A stretch of DNA of 7,409 nt, from the NCBI GenBank assembly GCA_015295885.1, contig DVEE01000108.1, forward strand, positions 1 through 7,409, written 5' to 3'. The stretch comes from Leptolyngbyaceae cyanobacterium M65_K2018_010 (lineage in GTDB: Bacteria; Cyanobacteriota; Cyanobacteriia; Phormidesmidales; Phormidesmidaceae). The position numbers were made by a program, and so were the translations under genes. Under the pieces are notes generated by a model, which was given only the letters and a program-made list of their open reading frames with translations, was not told where the DNA came from and did not search any database. Shown one piece after another: positions 1-6,194 of the stretch. Position 1 is the stretch's first letter. Every line of letters begins with the position of its first letter.

Positions 1-310
1 CTGGCAGCACCGCCAGCAAGGTTTCTAGGGCAGCCGGGGGATTTTTCACCCCGGTCACAGTGGTGGCCTGAGCGTCTTCCAGTTGCTTCAGCAGATCAGC
101 CCTGGGGCGTTGCCAGCGTTGTATCGGGATGCCCTGCTGCTGGAGAGATTGGTACCAGGCACTATAGCCCGCCGGACCCCGGTACCAGCTAGAGCCCCTC
201 GACCCAGGCGGGGTAGCCGGAGCGGCGAAAATTAGAAGGCCCAAGACCAGGGCTAGGGCCAAGCCACCTAGCCTCAGCGGGCGACGAGGCCAGAACTCTG
301 CCCCAGTCAC
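1..310 (-). CDS. DUF4350 domain-containing membrane protein, N-terminal part (runs off left edge)
   Basis: The frame opens with GTG at 310-308, overlapping the TGA stop of the upstream DUF4129 gene (GTGA), and stays open for 103 codons to the window edge, so the C-terminus is missing. Residues 1-12 are basic (EFWPRRPLR), 13-30 form one hydrophobic membrane segment, and the stretch after it contains SWYRGPAGYSAWY (41-53) followed by QGIPIQRWQRP, which I recognise from cyanobacterial DUF4350 proteins. The family is a membrane-anchored protein of unknown biochemical role. It typically follows DUF4129 and, in many other bacteria, precedes MoxR ATPase and DUF58 genes; whether those lie further left cannot be seen. 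The stop/start overlap implies translational coupling. I found no ATG alternative near the start. Confidence 0.82.
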   Translation of the reverse strand, partial: MTGAEFWPRRPLRLGGLALALVLGLLIFAAPATPPGSRGSSWYRGPAGYSAWYQSLQQQGIPIQRWQRPRADLLKQLEDAQATTVTGVKNPPAALETLLAVLP

Positions 311-894
311 GACTGGGTAATCTCCCGGTAGGCCTGGCGACAACGCTGGTAGGTTGCCGGCGTGGCCAGAGCTCGGCCAAAGGTGAGGCGCTCGTGGGTC
401 CGAATCAGCACTGCGTAGGGGCGACTCGGCTGAGCTAGCAGGCAATCGAGATATTCACCATCGGTCCGACTGGCCCGGTAGGCCACCGCCTGGGTATCGT
501 TGAGGCGAGCTAATCCAGCCAGGTAGAGCGCCCGGCAGGCGGCCGCGTAGTCTCCCTGGTCGGCCAAAGCCTGGGCTTGGCGCCCCCAATAGTGGGACTG
601 CTGCAGCCCCCCGGCGGCGGTTGAAGGGGCTGCAGCCACGGTGGGAACCCGCGATCGCCGCTGCCAGTAGACCCGCCCACCCCGATAAAGCTGCCAAACG
701 CCCCCCAGGGCCAGGGTCACCACCAACAGCCAGAATAGCCCCCGAGCCAGGGAGTCTAGCCAGGCCCAACGGGGCCAATCAAGGCTGGGCCAATGCACCC
801 CCCGCCACTGGTACTCCCACCATTCCGCCAATCGTTGTAGGATCTGGTGGCCTTGCCACCCGAGGGAACTGGCTTGGTGGGCAGGAGCAGACAT
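307..894 (-). CDS. DUF4129 domain-containing membrane protein
   Basis: A 195-residue protein. An N-terminal Trp-rich region (residues 24-45) leads into one membrane segment at about 52-70, then a basic stop-transfer stretch (WQRRSR) and a Pro/Ala linker. The C-terminal domain at about 103-192 has the DUF4129 hallmarks: a TPR-like helix pair (YWGRQAQALADQGDYAAACRAL, split here at 102-112 and 113-123), RTDGEYL at 143-149, and a closing THERLTFGRA...AYREI pattern. The family is usually a single-pass protein with a cytosolic helical domain, of unknown activity, often genetically linked to MoxR/DUF58 modules. It is the first gene of a two-gene minus-strand unit with DUF4350. The ATG at 894 has no strong Shine-Dalgarno sequence (a GGAG lies too far upstream), but no better in-frame start is visible. 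Confidence 0.9.
   Translation of the reverse strand: MSAPAHQASSLGWQGHQILQRLAEWWEYQWRGVHWPSLDWPRWAWLDSLARGLFWLLVVTLALGGVWQLYRGGRVYWQRRSRVPTVAAAPSTAAGGLQQSHYWGRQAQALADQGDYAAACRALYLAGLARLNDTQAVAYRASRTDGEYLDCLLAQPSRPYAVLIRTHERLTFGRALATPATYQRCRQAYREITQS
651..658. repeat. HIP1 octamer
   Basis: Perfect GCGATCGC palindrome inside the DUF4129 gene. This octamer is highly over-represented in many cyanobacterial genomes and is the main taxonomic clue in the window. Confidence 0.9.
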
Positions 895-921
895 GGCGCC
901 GGGTTACCGAATACTCGCTCC

Positions 922-927
922 ATTATG
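922..927 (-). promoter_or_regulatory. possible -10 box upstream of the DUF4129 gene
   Basis: The minus strand reads CATAAT, a 5/6 match to TATAAT, about 28 bases before the DUF4129 start codon. No acceptable -35 hexamer lies 16-18 bases further upstream, so this is only a candidate. It sits in the 89-base gap below the 93-residue gene, so the DUF4129/DUF4350 pair could also be read through from upstream. Confidence 0.25.
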
Positions 928-983
928 GCTCAAAGGCGGACTGGTCCCCAGGTTAAGCCGTCTGCCCGTTGCCCCCAGGCCAT

Positions 984-1265
984 TTACAGAGGCAAAGACA
1001 TGGCCGCGATAACATTAGCCAGGTTCTGCCGATACCGCTTCAGCAAAACCCTGTGGAAGGTGGGAACATCCAGCCAATTGCGTTGACTCAGGATGTGATC
1101 CACAGGCTGCCCCGTCAAACGGTGTTCGTACAGAGCCGCCTTCATTTGCTCTAGGCTGATAAACCTGCCCTTAACCAAAAGCTTACACAGGCGCTGTGAC
1201 TGATCAAGAGACTGAGTGGGGGTGGCCAGGGTGGCGGCTGAAGCTTGGTTATAGCTAGGAAACAT
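984..1265 (-). CDS. small protein with MshEN/GspE-N-like fold (hypothetical)
   Basis: A 93-residue protein with ATG at 1265 and a good ribosome binding site (GGGAG, 8 bases upstream). The first 20 residues are Ser/Ala/Thr/Gln-rich and probably disordered. Residues 27-75 follow the hydrophobic pattern of the small helical domain at the N-terminus of MshE/GspE/PilB ATPases: LLVKGRFISLEQMKAAL, then TGQPVDHIL, then WLDVPTFHRVL. In those ATPases the domain can bind c-di-GMP or act as an interaction module. Here it stands alone with no ATPase domain. A conserved pair of c-di-GMP-binding motifs with arginine is not evident, so nucleotide binding is not claimed. The C-terminal tail (76-93) is basic then hydrophobic. 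The gene lies 226 bases downstream of the radical SAM gene on the same strand. The assignment is a pattern match by eye; otherwise the protein is of unknown function. Confidence 0.72.
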   Translation of the reverse strand: MFPSYNQASAATLATPTQSLDQSQRLCKLLVKGRFISLEQMKAALYEHRLTGQPVDHILSQRNWLDVPTFHRVLLKRYRQNLANVIAAMSLPL

Positions 1266-1288
1266 GGCGCTAACTCCCTAATGGTCTA

Positions 1289-1352
1289 CTCCCATCTACG
1301 GGAGGCTAGGCAGATAACCGGATCCTGCGGCAGGATTCAGCCAAATGGCTGA
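1289..1352 (-). promoter_or_regulatory. leader region with three short inverted repeats upstream of the 93-residue gene
   Basis: Three perfect inverted repeats lie in 64 bases: CTCCC/GGGAG (1289-1293 and 1300-1304, 6-base loop), ATCCTG/CAGGAT (1322-1327 and 1331-1336, 3-base loop) and TCAGCC/GGCTGA (1337-1342 and 1347-1352, 4-base loop). An outer pair CTAGGC/GCCTAG (1306-1311 and 1360-1365) could enclose the last two. None is followed by a T-run on the minus strand, so this is not a standard intrinsic terminator. It lies between the radical SAM stop and the small gene's start and could be a structured 5' leader, an mRNA 3' end or a processing site. Confidence 0.35.
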
Positions 1353-1491
1353 GCCCGGCAGCCTAGAATCAGCCGATCAGGGAGGTAGCACAGAACGACA
1401 GAAGTAAGCAGGCAAACAGCAGACAAGGAATTTCAGATCACCCAAAGGTTTGCCCTGGGGTAAAGAGGTGAGTCATTTCTGCCTCCGAGTA

Positions 1492-3102
1492 CTAGGTGAA
1501 GGTCAGGCTACTGATTAGATGTTTCTGCAGAGTGGCCTTTGGCAGAGGTCCCTGGAGATGATCCCAGGGCAAGGGTTGGTCTTGGGCCCAGGAATCATGG
1601 ACGTAGTACTCCAGCGGTGGCAATTGCCCGGCCATATCCTTGAAGGCCCGTTTGTAGCTGCCCAGCGAGTCGCCATAGTGGCGCACCTGTTCCAGGAGCG
1701 GCGTGAGGCGGCGATCGCCCCGCGCGATCAAGGCCTGAATTACAGACCAACTGTAACTTTCTGGCCGAAAGTCAACCCCGTTTTTAGCCAGGTGTTTTTT
1801 CAGGTATCGCAGGCGTTGTTCCGCTTCTCGATTCACCCCAAACCACTGAAAGGGGGTGTGGGCTTTGGGGACAAAGGTGCTGCAGCCCAGGGTGAGGCGC
1901 AACCCAGGAGCCGCTTTTTTCAGGCGGATCATCATGTCCACAGTTTGCTCGAGGTCTGCCAGACTTTCCCCCGGCACCCCGGTCATGCCGTACAGCTTCA
2001 GGGCGCTGAGGCCGCCGGCCTTAGCGTTGATAGCCGCCTGCTCGATTTCCTCGGTGGTGAGCTTTTTATTGACGATTTGCCTGACCCGTTCCGAGCCGCT
2101 TTCGACCGCAATGGTAATCGAGCGACTACCGTGGCGGGTCAAGGTTTCGGCCAACTTGGGATTAACGGTGTTGGTGCGGACCGAGGCCAGACTGAGGCGA
2201 ACATGGTCATACTGGGGCTGGTTCAGGTAGTCCAGCAGGGTCTCGAATTCTGGATGCTGGGTGACCGAGGCTCCCAGGAGCCCTAATCGATCGGTGACCG
2301 CCAGGCCCCGTTCAAGGGCTGGCAACAGGGAGGCTTCGAGGCTGGCGGGGCGGAAGGGCAGGGTCAGATAGCTGGCTAGGCAGAACCGACACATCTCTGG
2401 ACAACTCCGTACCACTTCCACCATATAGATATTTTCCCAGGCGGATTTGGGAGTCACCACCGTGGAAGCAGACAGAACGTTGCCGCGATAGGTTTGCTTG
2501 GCAATGGTGGGGGGTAGGTCGGCCTGCAACGGTGCAATCGCCACAATTGGCCCGGTGGGATCCCCATAGCTGACCTGGTACAGCCCCGGTACGTATATCC
2601 CCGGCACCTGGGCCAGGTGGTGGAGGGTTTCCTTGCGGCTAGCGGCCCTGAGGCTGACCAGGTGATCGATAAAGGTCTCCACCAGGGTTTCCCCATCCCC
2701 CAATAAAATAACGTCAAAAAAGGCGGCGAAGGGCTCAGGATTGGCGGTTAAGACGGGTCCACCGCCAAAGACCAAGGGATGATCGTCGCTCCGGTCGGCG
2801 GCCCGCCGAGGAATCTGTAGCGATTCCAGCAAGGTCAATACATTGACGTAATCGAGTTCCCAGGCAAAGGAGAAGCCCAGCAGGTCGGGGTGGCGGGGCA
2901 GCGGTTCGTGGCAGTCGGTAAACAGACGACTGACGATCAGGTCGGTGCGCCTGGCCAGCGTCGCCCACACCACCTGATAGCCCAGGCTGGTAATGCCCAC
3001 GCTGTACTGATTGGGAAAGGCAAAGACCACCGACAACGCCGAGTCCGCCGGCGCTGCCCGATCAAACAATAGGGTTTCATCCTGAAAGGGAGAATCAGCC
3101 AC
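1492..3102 (-). CDS. B12-binding-domain-type radical SAM protein
   Basis: With a GTG start at 3102 the protein has 536 residues. Residues 24-200 resemble the cobalamin-binding-like N-terminal domain of TIGR03960-type enzymes: FAFPNQYSVGITSLGYQVVW, then GGGPVLTANPEP (113-124) and ILLGDGE. The radical SAM core carries RSCPEMCRFC, a canonical CxxxCxxC at Cys234, Cys238 and Cys241, which should ligate a [4Fe-4S] cluster. Later core signatures are SLASVRTN (304-311), IAVESGSERVRQIVNKK (331-347) and YGMTGVPGES (371-380). FVPKAHTPFQW (410-420) also matches the TIGR03960 group. The substrate is unknown. The frame extends upstream to an ATG at 3258, but that extension (52 residues) does not look like the family, while the GTG has AGGG 8 bases before it and puts the conserved FAFPN motif at the usual distance from the N-terminus. 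Divergent from the TPR gene. Confidence 0.88.
   Translation of the reverse strand: MADSPFQDETLLFDRAAPADSALSVVFAFPNQYSVGITSLGYQVVWATLARRTDLIVSRLFTDCHEPLPRHPDLLGFSFAWELDYVNVLTLLESLQIPRRAADRSDDHPLVFGGGPVLTANPEPFAAFFDVILLGDGETLVETFIDHLVSLRAASRKETLHHLAQVPGIYVPGLYQVSYGDPTGPIVAIAPLQADLPPTIAKQTYRGNVLSASTVVTPKSAWENIYMVEVVRSCPEMCRFCLASYLTLPFRPASLEASLLPALERGLAVTDRLGLLGASVTQHPEFETLLDYLNQPQYDHVRLSLASVRTNTVNPKLAETLTRHGSRSITIAVESGSERVRQIVNKKLTTEEIEQAAINAKAGGLSALKLYGMTGVPGESLADLEQTVDMMIRLKKAAPGLRLTLGCSTFVPKAHTPFQWFGVNREAEQRLRYLKKHLAKNGVDFRPESYSWSVIQALIARGDRRLTPLLEQVRHYGDSLGSYKRAFKDMAGQLPPLEYYVHDSWAQDQPLPWDHLQGPLPKATLQKHLISSLTFT
1711..1718. repeat. HIP1 octamer
   Basis: Perfect GCGATCGC inside the radical SAM gene, near its 3' end. 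Confidence 0.9.
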
Positions 3103-3106
3103 GGAC

Positions 3107-3115
3107 AGTGCCCTA
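3107..3115 (-). promoter_or_regulatory. ribosome binding site supporting the GTG start of the radical SAM gene
   Basis: The minus strand reads AGGG with an 8-base gap to GTG at 3102-3100. No comparable site precedes the upstream ATG at 3258, so this decides the start in favour of GTG. Confidence 0.4.
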
Positions 3116-3215
3116 GGTAACCCGATCTTCTCTATGGTAATCAGCTCACCGGTAATTCCCGCAATCAACACCCCTGGGTGGGAAACCGCAGATGTGTAGT
3201 TGCACGGTGTTCCTT

Positions 3216-3245
3216 GACCGGATTGTGAAAATAGGATGAAGTCAA
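3216..3245. promoter_or_regulatory. divergent intergenic region with TTGAC/GTCAA inverted pair
   Basis: The gap between the radical SAM GTG (3102) and the TPR ATG (3343) must hold both promoters. It contains TTGAC facing GTCAA across about 20 AT-richer bases (TTGTGAAAATAGGATG), the most AT-rich patch of the gap. Each half could be a -35 element for one strand, but no -10 box sits at 16-18 bases from either, so the assignment is weak. No NtcA-type GTA-N8-TAC site was seen. Confidence 0.2.
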
Positions 3246-3331
3246 CGTCACTCCCCACCTGAACCAGCGGTCAAGGCTTCGGGTGGCGGGCCCCGCTTTT
3301 AGATCTTCACTGTTGTCTCTGCAGCAAGGCT

Positions 3332-3339
3332 GCGATCGC
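3332..3339. repeat. HIP1 octamer
   Basis: Perfect GCGATCGC ending three bases before the preferred ATG of the TPR gene, where a ribosome binding site would normally be. Confidence 0.9.
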
Positions 3340-3342
3340 CCT

Positions 3343-4299
3343 ATGGAACTACAGCTTTCGTCGGCAACACGCCCTACCCTAATCCTGGCAGAGGAAGAAA
3401 CCGTCCGGCTGCGCAACTCCCTACAGCCTCAGTCCACCCCCAGCCTCACTCCGGCGGAAGGTCAAGCCTTGGCCGCTGAAGCCGCCCAATGGCTGCAGCA
3501 GGGAACCGCCCAGTTTCGCCAGGGACAATTTACCCCTGCCCTTGCCCTCCTGAAGCAGGCTCTCCAGGCCTACCAGGAATTGGCCGACCAACCCCAACAG
3601 GCCAAGGTTCTGATGATTTTGGCCAGTGTTTACTATCGTCTGGCCGACTATGTGTGGGCCGCAGACTACGGTCGTCAGTGCTTGCAACTGGCCTACACCC
3701 TGCCAGATCTGTCCTTGCTGCAGCAGGTGTTGGGGCATCTGGGCAACAGCTACCGGCATTTAGGCGATCTCCAACAAGCCTTGCAATACATGAACCAAAG
3801 CCTACAGGTTGCCAAGGATATGGGCGATCGTCGAGCTGAAATGCGCGCCCTCAACAACCTGGCCATGGTGTACCGGGCCAAGGGCCTGACTCGCCAGGCG
3901 GCGACCCTCTACGAGGCCAGTTTACTGATTGCCCAAGGTCTGGAAGACACGGTGGTGCAGTTGCAGATCTTGCAAAATTTAGGCAATACCTACCAGAGCC
4001 TACGGCACTACTCCCAGGCCATAGAGTGTTACGAAGCTTTTCTCAAACTCAACCAGGGCGAGCCTAATGCTGTGGTCGATAACTGCACCACCCGGCGCAT
4101 CTTAACCCGTTTGACCACCGCTAGTCTGGCCATCCAGGATTACGATCGGGCGATTCTGCATCTACAGCAGCACCTAACCATGGCCTGCACCTTGGGCGAT
4201 ACCCGAAGCGCCACGGCTCTGATGGATGAACTCCGCCACTGTTACAATGCCCTAAACCAGGTGCGAGCCTTTCGCCCGCTCGAATCCGTCTCCGCCTAA
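3343..4299 (+). CDS. tetratricopeptide repeat protein
   Basis: A 318-residue protein from ATG 3343. After a 45-residue lead it is a helical-repeat array: WLQQGTAQFRQGQFTPALALL (50-70), a degenerate repeat at 88-120, LGHLGNSYRHLGDLQQAL (130-147), ALNNLAMVYRAKGLTRQAA (169-187) and ILQNLGNTYQSLRHYSQAI (209-227), plus a weak copy at about 255-285 (QDYDRAILHLQQHL). The spacing of about 40 residues between NLG/NLA positions and the GDRRAE-type linkers indicate the 40-42-residue TPR_12 subtype, like kinesin light chain or LGN/Rapsyn repeats. No signal peptide, membrane segment or catalytic motif is seen; it is probably a soluble protein-protein scaffold of unknown partner. An in-frame GTG at 3283 with AAGG 6 bases upstream would add 20 residues; that segment looks non-family, so ATG is preferred, without certainty. 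Confidence 0.85.
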   Translation: MELQLSSATRPTLILAEEETVRLRNSLQPQSTPSLTPAEGQALAAEAAQWLQQGTAQFRQGQFTPALALLKQALQAYQELADQPQQAKVLMILASVYYRLADYVWAADYGRQCLQLAYTLPDLSLLQQVLGHLGNSYRHLGDLQQALQYMNQSLQVAKDMGDRRAEMRALNNLAMVYRAKGLTRQAATLYEASLLIAQGLEDTVVQLQILQNLGNTYQSLRHYSQAIECYEAFLKLNQGEPNAVVDNCTTRRILTRLTTASLAIQDYDRAILHLQQHLTMACTLGDTRSATALMDELRHCYNALNQVRAFRPLESVSA

Positions 4300-4319
4300 G
4301 TCATCAGGGAGGAGCCTCG

Positions 4320-4370
4320 ATCCTAGGCGAGTTCAAGGGTTAAGCCCAGTTAGGGTTGGCCATCCTAGGC
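4320..4370 (+). repeat. short direct repeat ATCCTAGGC x2
   Basis: ATCCTAGGC occurs at 4320-4328 and 4362-4370, 42 bases apart, directly after the TPR gene. Each copy contains the palindrome CCTAGG. A third ATCCTAGG lies at the SRPBCC stop codon (around 6641-6648). No function is known to me. Confidence 0.35.
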
Positions 4371-4426
4371 CGTCCGAGGGTCTGTAATGGCAGCCCAACC
4401 CAGGTTATCGGCTCATCTGAGACGCC

Positions 4427-4445
4427 CAGCGGCCTTCAACCGCTG
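4427..4445 (+). other. GC-rich hairpin in the gap before the metalloprotease gene
   Basis: CAGCGG (4427-4432) and CCGCTG (4440-4445) form a perfect 6-bp stem with a 7-base loop, CCTTCAA. It lies 128 bases after the TPR stop. There is no following T-run, so it is not an intrinsic terminator by the usual rule. The rest of the 4300-4536 gap shows no ORF or RNA gene that I can support. Confidence 0.3.
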
Positions 4446-4506
4446 CTCTGGGGTGCTGGGGGTTAGGTCGCTCAGGTATCCCAGGCCAGACCCGGGGCAT
4501 GCTGGG

Positions 4507-4512
4507 TAATAT
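4507..4512 (+). promoter_or_regulatory. possible -10 box for the metalloprotease gene
   Basis: TAATAT lies 25 bases before the ATG at 4537, within the small palindrome TAATATTA. The -35 position (about 4484-4489, GGCCAG) does not match TTGACA, so this would need activator help or be spurious. Confidence 0.3.
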
Positions 4513-4536
4513 TAGGTCAGCCAGTATGGGGTACCC

Positions 4537-5967
4537 ATGGCTACTCCCTCGTTACTCCAGCAAGCTCAGAATGGGGATGAAACGGCCATTGCCGCCTGGT
4601 TAAGCCAGTTTCTCCAGCCCCAGGGCATTGCCCTGCGGGTTGAACGCCACAGCTACTGCCTCCACCTAAAACTGGCGGCTAAAACCCTGCCGCCCCAGAC
4701 GGCTCTGGTGGCCTACCTGCACCGGGCCGTAGAGCGGTTGCAGATTGCTTCCCTTGGCATTTTGCAGATTCAGGCTGAATCGACGACCATCCCCGGCGAC
4801 AGTTGGCAGGTGGAATTGTCCTTGTTAGGCTCTGAATGGAGAGACAGGCATCCCCTAGAGAGCCAGCCTCAGGCCCTAGCCGAGGTATCCTCTACGACAT
4901 CGAATCCCCTCGATGCCGATCTGGCCTCTCAGTTGCAAGCCCTGCTGCGCCGTCGGGGCCTGCCCGCCCAGGTGTCACTTCAGGGCACCGAGCTGCATAT
5001 CCGATGGCCGATGGTGCGGGTAACCAATCCTCAGCAGGCCACGGCCCAAATCCATCGCCTGCTGCATCAGCCAGGCCAGCCAGGCCTAGGGACGGTTCAG
5101 GCCATCGTCTACTCTGGGCTAGATCGCCGTAACCAGGTTGTGTGGCAACAGTGCCGGCCCCGGGTCCGTCCAGCTTTTCCTGCCGGCCAGCCTAACGGGC
5201 TGCGGTGGAGGGCCGACCACCGGGAAAGTCTGGTTTTCGCCATGCTCCTGGCCCTGGGGCTGATCATGAATGCCATTCCCCTAGTCAATGGGCTCTTGCA
5301 GGGGATCAAAATTTGCTTCCATGAACTGGGCCACGCCACGGTGGCCTGGTTAGCCGGTCGCCAGGCCCTGCCCCTGCCCATTGGCTGGACCATTCTGAAC
5401 CCCCAGCGATCGCTGCTGGTGTACCTGGGCCTATTGACCCTCTTAGGGCTACTCTACTGGACCGGACGGCGGCAGCGACAGCGTTGGCTCCTGGGGCTGG
5501 CGATTGGGCTAGGAGTGCTGCAGTTTGGCATGACCTGGTTGCTTTCGCCGGATACCTTTGCCATGCTATTCGCCTTTGGCGGCGTCGGCGGTGAACTCTA
5601 TCTCAGCACCCTGCTGATGGTGAGTTTCTTTTTTCCCCTACCCCCGGCCTGGCGTTGGGAGGTTTACCGCTATCCGGTGGGACTGGCAGCGGCCTTTACC
5701 TTCTGGGGGCAGTTTTGGCTCTGGCAGCGGATTCGTGCTGGGCAAGCCTCAATTCCCTTTGGCAGTTTGTGGGGGGAGCCCAGCCAAGGCGATATGAACC
5801 TTTTGGTCGATCTCCACGGCTGGACTCCTGGGGCTATCATCACCACCTACCACGGCCTAGCTAACCTTTGCTTGGTGGTGCTTCTGGGGGTGTATGGCTA
5901 CCAGGGGCTGAAACCCTATCGCCCCTGGCTGTTGGCCCTGGGGCAGCGGTGGATGGCCCGCCTTTGA
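4537..5967 (+). CDS. putative membrane zinc metalloprotease with duplicated cyanobacterial N-terminal domain
   Basis: A 476-residue protein in two halves. The soluble half has two related modules. Residues 3-96 start LLQQAQNGDETAIAAWL, then LQPQGIALRVERHSYCLHLKL and end GDSWQVELSL. Residues 126-206 repeat the plan: ASQLQALLRRRGLPAQVSLQGTELHI (split at 130-141 and 142-155), then NRNQ-type VVWQQC. This module recurs in many cyanobacterial proteins of unknown role. The membrane half has about six or seven hydrophobic segments (232-255, 256-275, 292-309, 317-336, 341-368, 380-397, 438-456). The second carries FHELGHATVAWLAG, where His262, Glu263 and His266 make an HExxH zinc site. Glu353 in GGVGGELYLS is my best candidate for a third ligand; His427 and His439 are alternatives. 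The overall pattern resembles M50-like intramembrane peptidases, but no NPDG-type motif is present. The substrate is unknown. The ribosome binding site is poor (GGGG at 4528-4531). Confidence 0.8.
   Translation: MATPSLLQQAQNGDETAIAAWLSQFLQPQGIALRVERHSYCLHLKLAAKTLPPQTALVAYLHRAVERLQIASLGILQIQAESTTIPGDSWQVELSLLGSEWRDRHPLESQPQALAEVSSTTSNPLDADLASQLQALLRRRGLPAQVSLQGTELHIRWPMVRVTNPQQATAQIHRLLHQPGQPGLGTVQAIVYSGLDRRNQVVWQQCRPRVRPAFPAGQPNGLRWRADHRESLVFAMLLALGLIMNAIPLVNGLLQGIKICFHELGHATVAWLAGRQALPLPIGWTILNPQRSLLVYLGLLTLLGLLYWTGRRQRQRWLLGLAIGLGVLQFGMTWLLSPDTFAMLFAFGGVGGELYLSTLLMVSFFFPLPPAWRWEVYRYPVGLAAAFTFWGQFWLWQRIRAGQASIPFGSLWGEPSQGDMNLLVDLHGWTPGAIITTYHGLANLCLVVLLGVYGYQGLKPYRPWLLALGQRWMARL
5406..5413. 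repeat. HIP1 octamer
   Basis: Perfect GCGATCGC within the membrane half of the metalloprotease gene. Confidence 0.9.
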
Positions 5968-5994
5968 AGGGATGGTTGAGATTTATGCGCAGGT

Positions 5995-6041
5995 CACCGT
6001 GAAGAAGCTCTACTCCTAGTCTTCTGATTACCTTCACTGTG
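5995..6041 (+). other. long imperfect hairpin after the metalloprotease gene
   Basis: CACCGTGAAG (5995-6004) pairs with CTTCACTGTG (6032-6041) at 9 of 10 positions across a 27-base loop. The loop contains CTTCT, which could pair with AGAAG at 6003-6007 as an alternative inner stem. It starts 28 bases after the stop codon and may be an mRNA 3'-end structure, but it lacks a T-run. Nothing else in 5968-6128 looks like a gene. Confidence 0.3.
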
Positions 6042-6128
6042 GCTGGGAAGCGGTAGCGCCCAATCATTCAGCCCATGTCGCCTGGGACCCGGTGGTTGAG
6101 CGCTCTCCTCCGGTGGGGGTGCCAGGTC

Positions 6129-6158
6129 TTGGCAGAATTTTCCAGGGAACCCTAGTAT
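6129..6158 (+). promoter_or_regulatory. putative sigma70-type promoter of the SRPBCC gene
   Basis: TTGGCA (6129-6134, 5/6 to TTGACA) and TAGTAT (6153-6158, 4/6 to TATAAT) are separated by 18 bases. The expected transcription start near 6165 would give a leader of about 30 bases before ATG 6195. This is the best promoter-like pair in the window. Confidence 0.42.
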
Positions 6159-6182
6159 TCTGAATAGAAGCGGATTGATGTC

Positions 6183-6187
6183 GAGGA
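6183..6187 (+). promoter_or_regulatory. ribosome binding site of the SRPBCC gene
   Basis: GAGGA ends 7 bases before ATG 6195, the strongest Shine-Dalgarno match on the plus strand here, and fixes that start. Confidence 0.55.
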
Positions 6188-6194
6188 CGAACCC

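Noticed and set aside
621..956. 111-codon plus-strand frame opposite the DUF4129 start
   Set aside because: Low-complexity Pro/Gly/Ala translation, antisense to a well-supported gene.
1440..1490. possible Yfr-type cyanobacterial small RNA or terminator after the radical SAM gene
   Set aside because: No ACTCCTCACAC-type Yfr1 motif and no stem followed by a T-run on the minus strand were found.
1519..2286. 255-codon open frame on the plus strand
   Set aside because: It lies entirely antisense to the conserved radical SAM gene, including its core motifs, and its translation shows no recognisable domain. High GC content readily produces such antisense frames.
4330..4350. GTTCAAGGG resembling a tRNA T-loop
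   Set aside because: It lacks the closing C of the GTTCRANNC consensus, and no acceptor or anticodon stems can be formed around it.
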